Assembly: GCA_043777315.1 (NCBI GenBank)
Contig: JAYVPW010000134.1
Span: forward strand, 1-19,416
Length of the DNA stretch: 19,416 bases
Reading direction: 5' to 3'
From: CAIURC01 sp043777315
GTDB taxonomy: Bacteria; Verrucomicrobiota; Verrucomicrobiia; Chthoniobacterales; Chthoniobacteraceae
Shown here: positions 1 to 5,785 of the stretch, in pieces
Layout of the letters: every line of letters starts with the position of its first letter
Numbering within the stretch: the first letter of the stretch is position 1
Program-made: the position numbers and the translations under genes
The notes under the pieces: generated by a model
What the model was told of the DNA's origin: nothing
Database searches by the model: none
What the model saw: the letters and a program-made list of their open reading frames with translations, nothing else

Positions 1-2
1 GT

Positions 3-146
3 TACAACCCCATCCTCAAACCCTTCTACGAACGTCTGCGCGCTGCCGGCAAACCCTTCAAAGTCGCCCTCATCGCCACCGCCAGAAAACTCCTCACCAC
101 CCTCAATACCCTTCTTCAAAAACCTCATTTTATCCCTTGTTCCTGA
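3..146 (+). CDS. IS110-family transposase, C-terminal fragment (cut by window start)
   Basis: The frame open from the left edge encodes 47 residues ending in TGA at 144-146. It reads YNPILKPFYERLRAAGK, then KVALIATARKLLTTLNTLL. The pattern Y/FNP-x-hydrophobic-x-x-FYERLxAAGKPxKVALxAxxRKLLxxLN is the typical C-terminal tail of IS110/IS1111-type transposases (RuvC-like DEDD domain plus a serine-containing C-terminal domain). These enzymes act with a bridge RNA to insert the element. The catalytic N-terminal domain lies outside the window, so completeness cannot be judged. Base use is less GC-rich than in the neighbouring genes, consistent with a mobile origin. The sequence just after the stop (accgttgctga) resembles the short non-coding right end seen after many IS110 transposase genes, but the exact element end cannot be fixed from one copy. 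Confidence 0.75.
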   Translation, partial: YNPILKPFYERLRAAGKPFKVALIATARKLLTTLNTLLQKPHFIPCS

Positions 147-227
147 CCACCGTTGCTGAAAGGGCGCCGGAACGGCGCGCCCGGTTCCCCCGCACCCTCC
201 GGGGCGGGACCGTGGGTGGGATGCTTT

Positions 228-283
228 CCGGGGGTAGTCGCTTCGCTCGACCCCCGGCTAATCTCCTTCATCCCTCCGGGATG
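228..283 (+). repeat. REP-like composite repeat (two hairpins joined by ggctaatctcc)
   Basis: Hairpin 1 (228-257) pairs ccggggg with cccccgg and continues imperfectly through gtcg/cga. It is followed by ggctaatctcc, then hairpin 2 (269-283) with stem catccc/gggatg around a tcc loop. The same order of hairpin, ggctaattycc tail and tcc-loop hairpin recurs at 665-708 with different stems. This is the layout of REP-type intergenic palindromes. It lies between the transposase remnant and the 3' end of the small Feo gene. Confidence 0.6.
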
Positions 284-304
284 CCCGGTCGCGCCGCACT
301 TTGG

Positions 305-478
305 CTAACTGCGCCGGATGCCCGGGGCGCTCCCATCTTCACGGACCAGCGGGGTCTTCGGGGTGCAGCAGCCGGTGGAGCAGGCCGTGCGTTTGCGGCG
401 GAGGAGGCGGCGGGCGAAGAAGGCGAGGGCGCCGAGGATGAGGGCGGCGACGGCGAGTTGGTCGAGGAGCGGATTCAT
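305..478 (-). CDS. Small FeoB-associated Cys-rich membrane protein
   Basis: Encodes 57 residues starting at the ATG at 478. Residues 6-22 form one membrane helix (LDQLAVAALILGALAFF). A positive patch RRLLRRKR follows, then a cysteine cluster C33, C37, C38 (ACSTGCC). This is the architecture of the FeoB-associated Cys-rich membrane proteins (VirC/FeoC-like small partners) commonly found next to feoB. The gene lies downstream of feoB on the same strand, but separated by 265 bp of palindromes, so co-transcription is uncertain. No Shine-Dalgarno is present (aaaaacctcct before ATG). The last ~18 residues, after the Cys cluster, are encoded by sequence resembling the adjacent repeat, and the stop codon lies within a ggctaac motif; the tail may have been remodelled by the repeat. 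Family assignment is inferred from topology, Cys pattern and context. Confidence 0.6.
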   Translation of the reverse strand: MNPLLDQLAVAALILGALAFFARRLLRRKRTACSTGCCTPKTPLVREDGSAPGIRRS

Positions 479-540
479 AGGAGGTTTTTGAGCCGGAGGC
501 TCGGGAGAGTCATGCGAGGTGGTCAAGCCGGAGGCTCGGT

Positions 541-708
541 GGAGATTAGCCGGTGGCGTCAGCCACCGGATTTGCGCACGAAAAACGGGACGCGCCCCAG
601 CGGGGCGCAGGAGCGTGAGCCATCCGTCGCCCCGCCGGGGCGAGTCCGCTGGGAATCGCGAACGGGTGGCTGACGCCACCGGCTAATTTCCGTTGGGCCC
701 TCCGGGCC
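541..708. repeat. BIME-like mosaic of REP palindromes between feoB and the small Feo gene
   Basis: Two REP-like units face each other. 541-567 (ggagattagccggtggcgtc then agccacc) and 665-691 are inverted copies matching at 26 of 27 positions. Each arm is itself a hairpin (ggtggc/gccacc around a 4-base loop). Between them are two perfect GC hairpins: 592-608 (gcgcccc-agc-ggggcgc) and 627-643 (tcgcccc-gcc-ggggcga). After the right arm comes a fifth hairpin at 696-708 (ggccc-tcc-gggcc). Opposed REPs with intervening hairpins are the organisation called BIME in enterobacteria. Possible roles are transcript 3'-end protection of feoB mRNA or mobility through a RAYT transposase; neither can be shown here. 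Confidence 0.7.
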
Positions 709-743
709 TGCCGACTTCGGAAGCATCTTCGAGTTCCAAGCAT

Positions 744-2834
744 CTATCGGAAGCCGAGGAGGTGTCCGCCTTGGAAGACAAGGAAGGCACCGAGCCAGGC
801 GAGGGCGGTCATGTAGGCGATTTGGAAGAGGGGCCAGCGCCAGCTATTCGTCTCGCGGCGGACGATGGCGACGGTGCTGATGCACTGCATGGCGAGGACG
901 AAGAAGACCATGAGGCCGATGCAGACGAGGGGGGTATAGACGAGCGTGCCGTCGGCGCGGCGCTCGCCAGCCATGGTGATGAGGAGGGGGGCGGTGTCTT
1001 CGTCTTTGAGCTCGACGTTATAGACGGTGGCCATGGTGCTGACGAAGACTTCGCGGGCGGCGAAGGCACCGATGAGGCCGATGCCGATTTTCCAGTCGTA
1101 GCCGAGGGGGGCGATGAGGGGTTCGATGGCGTGGCCCATCTTCCCGGCGAAGCTGTGGGCAAGGGCGTCGGCAGGCGAGGTGTCGGGGGCGCTTTTCGGA
1201 TAGGTGCAGAGGGCCCAAAGGAGGATGGAGAGGGCGAGGATGAGGGTGCCGGCGCGGCGGAGGAAGAGGCCGGCGCGTTCCCACATGCGGAGGGCGATGC
1301 CGCGGAGGGAGGGCATCCGGTAGGGGGGCATCTCGAGGAGAAGCATGGGGGTCTCGCCTTTGAAGAGGCGTGTTTTTAACAACCAAGCCATGCAGAAGGC
1401 GGCGATGATGCCGACGACATACATCGAGAGCATGATGCCGCTGCGCTGGAGGGCGGTCGCGCCGGGGAGGAGGACGGCGATCATTAAGATATAGACGGGG
1501 AGCCGCGCGGAGCAGCTCATGAGGGGGGCGACGAGGATGGTGACGAGGCGGTCTTTGCGGTTCTCGATGGTGCGGGTGGCCATGATGCCGGGGATGGCGC
1601 AGGCAAAGGAGCTGAGCATCGGGATGAAGGATTTCCCGTGGAGGCCGACGCGCGACATGAGGCGGTCCATGATGAAGGCGGCGCGCGCCATGTAGCCGGT
1701 GTCCTCGAGGATGCCGAGGAAGAAGTAGAGGACGAGGATCTGCGGGAGGAAGACGAGGACGGCGCCGACGCCGGCGATGATGCCGTCGGTGAGGAGGCTG
1801 CGGAGGTCGCTCTCGGGAAGGAGGGTGCCGGCCCAGGTGCCGAAGGCTTTTACGGCGGCGTCGATCCAATCCATGGGATACTGGGCGACGGTGAAGATGC
1901 AGAGGAACATCAGGGTCATCGCCGCGAGAAAGGCGATCCAGCCCCAGACACGGTGGGTGAAGATGAGGTCGATGCGGTCGGAGAGGGAGAGTTCGTCGCG
2001 GCCGGTGTCGGTGACGGCGCCGCGGCAGACGGACTGGATCCACTGGTAACGGGCATCGACGGGGGCGGACATCGGGTCGAGCCCGGCGTCGCGGATGCGG
2101 TGCTGGGCGGCGCGGGCGGCGTCGATGATGTGGGGGTCGTGGCCGGCGAGCTCGTCGAGGGCGCGGTCGTGGAGGGTGAGGAGGAGGAGGGCTTCGGGGA
2201 AGCTGATCGCGGGATCGACGGGGAGCTGTTTGGCGAGGGAGTGGGTCTCGTGCTCGATGAGGGGGGGCATCGGGGCGCGGTGCTTGGGCGTGGCGAGGGG
2301 GGTTTTGGAGAGGGCTTGCTTGAGCTCGATGAGGCCGACGCCTTTGGTGGCGATCATCGGGATGACGGGGACGCCGAGCCTTTCGCTCAAGACCGCGACG
2401 TCGATGAGGACGCCGGCTTTTTCGGCCATGTCCACCATGTTGAGCGCGACGATGACGGGGAGCTCGAGCTCGAGGAGCTGCGCGACGAGGTAGAGGTTGC
2501 GCTCGAGATTCGAGGCGTCGATGGCGGCGACGATGACATCCGGTCGCGCGATGCCGGGGAGGCGTCCGAGCAGGACATCACGGGCGACGGCTTCGTCCGG
2601 AGAGCGAATTTGGAGGCTGTAGCTGCCGGGGAGGTCGAGCAGGTTCATCGGCTCGCCGTGGCTGCCGAAGAAGGTGCCTTCCTTGCGCTCGACGGTGACG
2701 CCGGGGTAATTGCCGACCTTTTGCCGGAGGCCGGTCAGCGCGTTGAAGATCGTGCTCTTCCCGCAATTCGGGTTCCCCGCGATGGCCACCCGGCGCACCG
2801 CCGACTGCACTGGCGCGGCGAGGACCTCGGCCAT
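744..2834 (-). CDS. feoB: Ferrous iron transport protein B (GTPase-coupled Fe2+ permease)
   Basis: 696 residues, within the usual FeoB range. Imports Fe2+ across the inner membrane. The N-terminal G domain shows G1 GNPNCGKST (20-28), G3 DLPG (67-70), G4 NMVD (132-135) and a G5-like IATKG (161-165). A helical linker (~170-290) follows, then the polytopic domain from about residue 295 with the conserved gate motifs SFACAIPGIMATRTI (409-423) and LMSCSARLPVYILMI (438-452). The start ATG at 2834 leaves only 3 bp after the feoA stop, indicating translational coupling. No Shine-Dalgarno is visible, consistent with reinitiation from feoA. The C terminus is slightly short but complete. No frameshift or lost motif is seen. 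Assignment is firm. Confidence 0.97.
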   Translation of the reverse strand: MAEVLAAPVQSAVRRVAIAGNPNCGKSTIFNALTGLRQKVGNYPGVTVERKEGTFFGSHGEPMNLLDLPGSYSLQIRSPDEAVARDVLLGRLPGIARPDVIVAAIDASNLERNLYLVAQLLELELPVIVALNMVDMAEKAGVLIDVAVLSERLGVPVIPMIATKGVGLIELKQALSKTPLATPKHRAPMPPLIEHETHSLAKQLPVDPAISFPEALLLLTLHDRALDELAGHDPHIIDAARAAQHRIRDAGLDPMSAPVDARYQWIQSVCRGAVTDTGRDELSLSDRIDLIFTHRVWGWIAFLAAMTLMFLCIFTVAQYPMDWIDAAVKAFGTWAGTLLPESDLRSLLTDGIIAGVGAVLVFLPQILVLYFFLGILEDTGYMARAAFIMDRLMSRVGLHGKSFIPMLSSFACAIPGIMATRTIENRKDRLVTILVAPLMSCSARLPVYILMIAVLLPGATALQRSGIMLSMYVVGIIAAFCMAWLLKTRLFKGETPMLLLEMPPYRMPSLRGIALRMWERAGLFLRRAGTLILALSILLWALCTYPKSAPDTSPADALAHSFAGKMGHAIEPLIAPLGYDWKIGIGLIGAFAAREVFVSTMATVYNVELKDEDTAPLLITMAGERRADGTLVYTPLVCIGLMVFFVLAMQCISTVAIVRRETNSWRWPLFQIAYMTALAWLGAFLVFQGGHLLGFR

Positions 2835-2837
2835 GGC

Positions 2838-3074
2838 CTACAGCCGCGCGACCTGGATGCCGGCGGCGTCCTTTTTGCGCAGTGAAAGATTGTAGCCGCG
2901 GACCTTCAGCTCGAGCGGATCGCCCATCGGCGCGAAGCGGATGAGCTCGAATTCGGTGCCGATAGTGAGGCCCATTTCGAGCAACCGCACCCGTTCCTCC
3001 GGCGGCAGACTGAACCCCGTGACGCGCCCTTTTTCCCCCGCGACGAACGCGCTCAAAACCGCGCCGTCGCTCAT
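2838..3074 (-). CDS. feoA: FeoA domain protein
   Basis: 78 residues forming a single SH3-like FeoA domain. Visible signatures are ERVRLLEMGLTIGTEFELIRFAPMG-type spacing (27-51) and the C-terminal DPLELKVRGYNLSLRKKDA block ending in IQVARL. Cytosolic partner thought to modulate FeoB. The ATG at 3074 overlaps the TGA of the upstream FeoA-like gene by four bases (ATGA), and the stop lies 3 bp before feoB, so the three genes form one coupled operon. The start was chosen because the domain begins at once and longer starts would run deep into the upstream gene. Length is normal for FeoA. Confidence 0.92.
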   Translation of the reverse strand: MSDGAVLSAFVAGEKGRVTGFSLPPEERVRLLEMGLTIGTEFELIRFAPMGDPLELKVRGYNLSLRKKDAAGIQVARL

Positions 3075-3319
3075 GCCGCCACCCGCTCGACCCGCACGTG
3101 CGCACCGAGTTCGCGCCCGATCGCCACGCGCATCCCCGCCAGCGTGCAGATCATCGCGCCGCCATCGGCGACCTTGCAAAGCAGCGCCTTCTCGCAAAAC
3201 CCGAGCTCCTTCAGCCGCACACAATCCGGGCAATTCGGGCAAATCGAAACCACGCGCAACCGCTCGCCACAACGGGCGCGCGACAGGGTCAGGACTTCGA
3301 TCGGGAGAGCGGGAGTCAT
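3071..3319 (-). CDS. Cys-rich FeoA-like protein, first gene of the feo operon
   Basis: 82 residues with the FeoA fold pattern: an LSRARCGERLRVVSI N-terminal strand, RLKELGFCEKALLCKV (35-50) matching the FeoA RLxEMGxxxG region, and a C-terminal AGMRVAIGRELGAHVRVERV block like the FeoA ending that contacts FeoB. Unlike feoA it carries seven cysteines (17, 27, 30, 33, 42, 48, 58), including a CPNCPDC motif (27-33) that could bind a metal or Fe-S cluster. The ATG at 3319 has no Shine-Dalgarno (cccaccccaaac precedes it). It overlaps feoA by ATGA. Likely a second FeoA with a metal-sensing or electron-transfer variation; that role is inference. Confidence 0.85.
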   Translation of the reverse strand: MTPALPIEVLTLSRARCGERLRVVSICPNCPDCVRLKELGFCEKALLCKVADGGAMICTLAGMRVAIGRELGAHVRVERVAA

Positions 3320-3351
3320 GTTTGGGGTGGGGAAAGTAGGCGGTTTTGAGA

Positions 3352-3386
3352 CTGTGTCGCAATAAAAATGTGCGATTCGTCGGCAA
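3352..3386 (-). promoter_or_regulatory. Possible feo promoter with TCGCA-N9-TGCGA palindrome
   Basis: An AT-rich island sits in the 101 bp between sufU and the first feo gene. Read on the minus strand it has a -35-like TTGCCG (3386-3381), a 16 bp spacer and a -10-like TATTGC (3364-3359), giving a leader of about 33 nt. The palindrome tcgca-aataaaaat-gtgcga spans 3357-3375 and overlaps the -10 and spacer, a typical position for a repressor site. It does not match a canonical Fur or DtxR box that I recognise. Weak evidence only. Confidence 0.3.
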
Positions 3387-3420
3387 GCTAACTCGCGACC
3401 GCCTCGGACCTTGGCCAGCG

Positions 3421-3888
3421 TCATTTTTCTTCCGTCGAAACCACCGCTTCCGTCTCGGGCGATTCCGCGAGTGCCTGCTCGAACGCCCGCCACGAAAGCA
3501 TCGCGCACTTCACCCGCTGCGGGAATTTTCGCACCCCTTCGAGCAGCTTCAAATCCCCGAGCGCGCGGGGCGGCACCGTGCCTTCCGTGGTCACGAGATC
3601 GTGAAAGGCGCGCGCCATTTCCACCGCCTCCGCGCGCGGCTTGCCTTTGAGTTTCAGCGTCATCATCGAAGCCGAAGCCTGGCTGATCGCGCAGCCTTGG
3701 CCGGTGAACTTCAGGTCCTCCACCGCGCCGTCCGAAGCGAATTTTACGTGCAAATGGATCTCGTCGCCGCACGACGGATTGTCGCCGTGGACATGCACCG
3801 CGCCCTCTGCGATTTCGCCGAAATTCCGCGGACGTTTGGAGTGATCGAGGATGACCTGCTGGTAGAGTTCTTCGAGTTCGGAATTCAT
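3421..3888 (-). CDS. sufU: Fe-S cluster assembly protein SufU (IscU-like / sulfur-transfer zinc protein)
   Basis: 155 residues, normal SufU length. N terminus LEELYQQVILDHSKRPRNFG is characteristic. The ligand residues are all present: C40 and D42 (NPSCGD), C66 (GQGCAIS) and C128 (KCAMLSW). The segment of about 20 residues between the second and third Cys regions (~100-120), absent from IscU, marks it as SufU. SufU accepts persulfide sulfur from SufS. The gene follows sufS on the same strand after 105 bp holding a long hairpin-forming repeat. The start ATG at 3888 has a CT-rich leader and no Shine-Dalgarno. Downstream, the feo operon begins after 101 bp. Confidence 0.93.
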   Translation of the reverse strand: MNSELEELYQQVILDHSKRPRNFGEIAEGAVHVHGDNPSCGDEIHLHVKFASDGAVEDLKFTGQGCAISQASASMMTLKLKGKPRAEAVEMARAFHDLVTTEGTVPPRALGDLKLLEGVRKFPQRVKCAMLSWRAFEQALAESPETEAVVSTEEK

Positions 3889-3904
3889 GGGTTTGGAGGA
3901 GGTG

Positions 3905-3996
3905 GATTTAAGCAGGAAAACAGGAAAACAGGAACGATGAGGTGGGATCTCTCCTGCCGACCGCTCCCTTTTCTGTTTTTCTGTTTTCCTGCTTCA
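3905..3996. repeat. Tandem-armed inverted repeat, copy A (aggaaaac units), between sufS and sufU
   Basis: Left arm 3910-3933 is built from repeated aggaaaac units after aagc. Right arm 3971-3994 is its reverse complement at 22 of 24 positions; both mismatches would be G-U pairs in RNA. The loop is 37 nt. The left flank reads gattta (3905-3910) and the right border gcttcatcc, resembling the borders of copies B and C. The right border contains the sufS stop codon (3994-3996 on the minus strand). In the sufS-sufU transcript the element would form a long hairpin. Confidence 0.75.
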
Positions 3997-5232
3997 TCCG
4001 AAAAACTTTTGCACCTTGCCGAGCACTTCGATCAGCCGATCGACCTCCGCGTGCGTGTTGTAAAAATAGAAGCTCGCCCGCGTCGTGCCCGGCAGTCCGA
4101 ACTTCCGCATCAGCGGCTGATTGCAGTGATGCCCGCCGCGCAGCGCGAGTCCGTATTCATTGGCGAAGGTGGTCACGTCGTGCGGATGCGCCGCCTCCAT
4201 CGTGAAGCCGACGAGTCCCGCGCGGCGTCCGCGCGGGCCGAGAATCCGCATCCCCGGCATCATCGACATCGCGCCGATCGCGTGATCCGCCAGCGCCGCG
4301 TCGTGCTCGAAAATGGCGTCGCGGCCGATGCTCTCGATGTAGTCGATCGCCGCGCCAAGGCCGATCGCGTCAGCGATGTTCGGCGTCCCGGCCTCGAATT
4401 TATGAGGCGCGTTTTTGAAGGTCGCGCGCTCGAACGTGACCGTCGAAATCATCTCGCCGCCGCCGTGCCACGGCGGTGTCGCTTCGAGCAAATCGCGCCG
4501 TCCGTAGAGCGCGCCGATCCCGGTCGGCGCGCACATTTTGTGGCCCGAGAAAACGAGAAAGTCGCAGCCCATTTCCTGCACGTTCACTTTCAAATGCCCC
4601 GCGCTCTGGGCCGCATCGACGAGCGAAATCGCGCCGACTTTTCGCGCCGCGGCGCAGAGTTCCGCCGCGGGATTGATCGTCCCGAGCGAGTTGGAAATGT
4701 GCGTGAAGGCGAAGAGCTTCACCTCCGGCGTGAGGAACGCATCGAGCTGCTCCAGCGCGAGCGTGCCGTCCGCGAGCACCGGTAGATACTTGATCCGCAC
4801 GCCACTGCGCTCCGCGAGGAGCTGCCACGGCACGATGTTGCTGTGATGCTCCATCTCGGTCAGCAGCACGACATCGCCTGCCTTCAAAAACTTCCCCGCC
4901 CACGCATTCGCGACCAGATTGATCCCCTCGGTCGTCCCGCGCGTGAAGACGATTTCCTCCGCGCTCGCCGCGCCGAGATACCGCGCCACTTTCTCCCGCG
5001 CGCCCTCGTACGCATCGGTCGCGCGCGAACTCAGCTCGTGCAGCCCGCGATGCACATTCGCGTTGTCGTGCTCGTAATAATGCCGCAGCGCCTCGATCAC
5101 TTGCCGCGGTTTCTGTGAGCTGGCCGCGCTGTCGAGATAGACGAGCGGATGCCCCCCGACCTCCTGTTTCAAAATCGGGAAATCCTCGCGAATGGCCGCC
5201 CAGTCAACGGCGGCGGGCTCTGCAATTTTCAT
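3994..5232 (-). CDS. sufS: Cysteine desulfurase SufS (group II, PLP-dependent)
   Basis: 412 residues, normal for SufS. Removes sulfur from L-cysteine as an enzyme-bound persulfide for Fe-S cluster assembly. Visible features: N-terminal YLDSAASSQKP (32-42), H129 in TEMEHHSNIVPW stacking on PLP, D206 and Q209 in LVDAAQSAGH, the PLP-binding K232 in SGHKMCAPTGIG, and the catalytic C370 in LRGGHHCNQPLM. SufS-type rather than NifS/IscS-type is supported by the short active-site loop and by the sufU neighbour. The start ATG at 5232 gives the usual N terminus. No sufBCD genes are in the window. The stop codon falls inside the border of repeat copy A. Confidence 0.95.
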   Translation of the reverse strand: MKIAEPAAVDWAAIREDFPILKQEVGGHPLVYLDSAASSQKPRQVIEALRHYYEHDNANVHRGLHELSSRATDAYEGAREKVARYLGAASAEEIVFTRGTTEGINLVANAWAGKFLKAGDVVLLTEMEHHSNIVPWQLLAERSGVRIKYLPVLADGTLALEQLDAFLTPEVKLFAFTHISNSLGTINPAAELCAAARKVGAISLVDAAQSAGHLKVNVQEMGCDFLVFSGHKMCAPTGIGALYGRRDLLEATPPWHGGGEMISTVTFERATFKNAPHKFEAGTPNIADAIGLGAAIDYIESIGRDAIFEHDAALADHAIGAMSMMPGMRILGPRGRRAGLVGFTMEAAHPHDVTTFANEYGLALRGGHHCNQPLMRKFGLPGTTRASFYFYNTHAEVDRLIEVLGKVQKFFG

Positions 5233-5331
5233 CCCGCCAATCTTCCGCGAACCGCCGCGCGCCCGCCAGCCTCAGTTTGGCCGCACGATCGCAGCCGCAG
5301 GTATTTCGCGCCGCCCGACAGGATTTTTTCC

Positions 5332-5643
5332 CTAATTGTGCGCCGCCGGCACCACCGGCGAACCTCCCCCACTCGCCCCCGACCCGCCTGCACGCATGAT
5401 CTGCAAGCCTTCCGGCGTCTGCAGCCAGTCGCCGATGTGCCCGCGTCTGCACAGCCAAATCACTTTGTCGCCGACATCCACGGCGGTCTCGTCGCCCTTC
5501 GATTCCAACGGCTCGCCGGAGATCGGGCAGACCGGCTTGACCGCCGGTTGCGCCGCGCGGAGATCGGCTGCCTCCTCCTTTTCCAGCACCACAAACGGCT
5601 CCTCCCGCAACGCAAGCAGCCGCTTCCCGTCTGCCAGCTCCAC
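5332..5643 (-). CDS. Small uncharacterised protein with a CPxSGEPL / YHS-like Cys motif
   Basis: 103 residues from a GTG at 5643. I do not recognise a named family. The central part reads KPVCPISGEPLESKGDE, then DKVIWLCRRGHIGDW; a CPxSGE(P/K)L turn followed ~20-25 residues later by a hydrophobic strand and a second Cys resembles YHS/TRASH-type metal-binding modules. Here the usual second CxxC is reduced to one Cys followed by RRGH. The C terminus is Gly/Ser/Ala rich. The frame is closed by TAG only nine codons before the GTG, so a longer start is impossible; an N-terminal part may have been lost. It is co-oriented with sufS (99 bp gap) and divergent from the sigma factor gene. A metal or Fe-S related role is inference from motif and neighbours. 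Confidence 0.5.
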   Translation of the reverse strand: MELADGKRLLALREEPFVVLEKEEAADLRAAQPAVKPVCPISGEPLESKGDETAVDVGDKVIWLCRRGHIGDWLQTPEGLQIMRAGGSGASGGGSPVVPAAHN

Positions 5644-5785
5644 GCCGACTCCGAGAAGCCGCGCCTTCTACTTCACAACCGCGCCCGATGGTGTTCGTTG
5701 CAATCGTGCGCCCCCGCTCCTTTCCACAGAAAAAATGAGCACATGCAGTCACAAAACCGGCCGCGGCGCGGGGATTACGGGTGTT

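Noticed and set aside
1638..2885. A 415-codon plus-strand open frame opposite feoB
   Set aside because: Acidic, low-complexity translation with no motifs; feoB on the other strand has all GTPase and gate motifs.
3346..4785. A 479-codon plus-strand open frame opposite sufU and sufS
   Set aside because: Arg-rich shadow; both opposite genes have their catalytic residues in frame.
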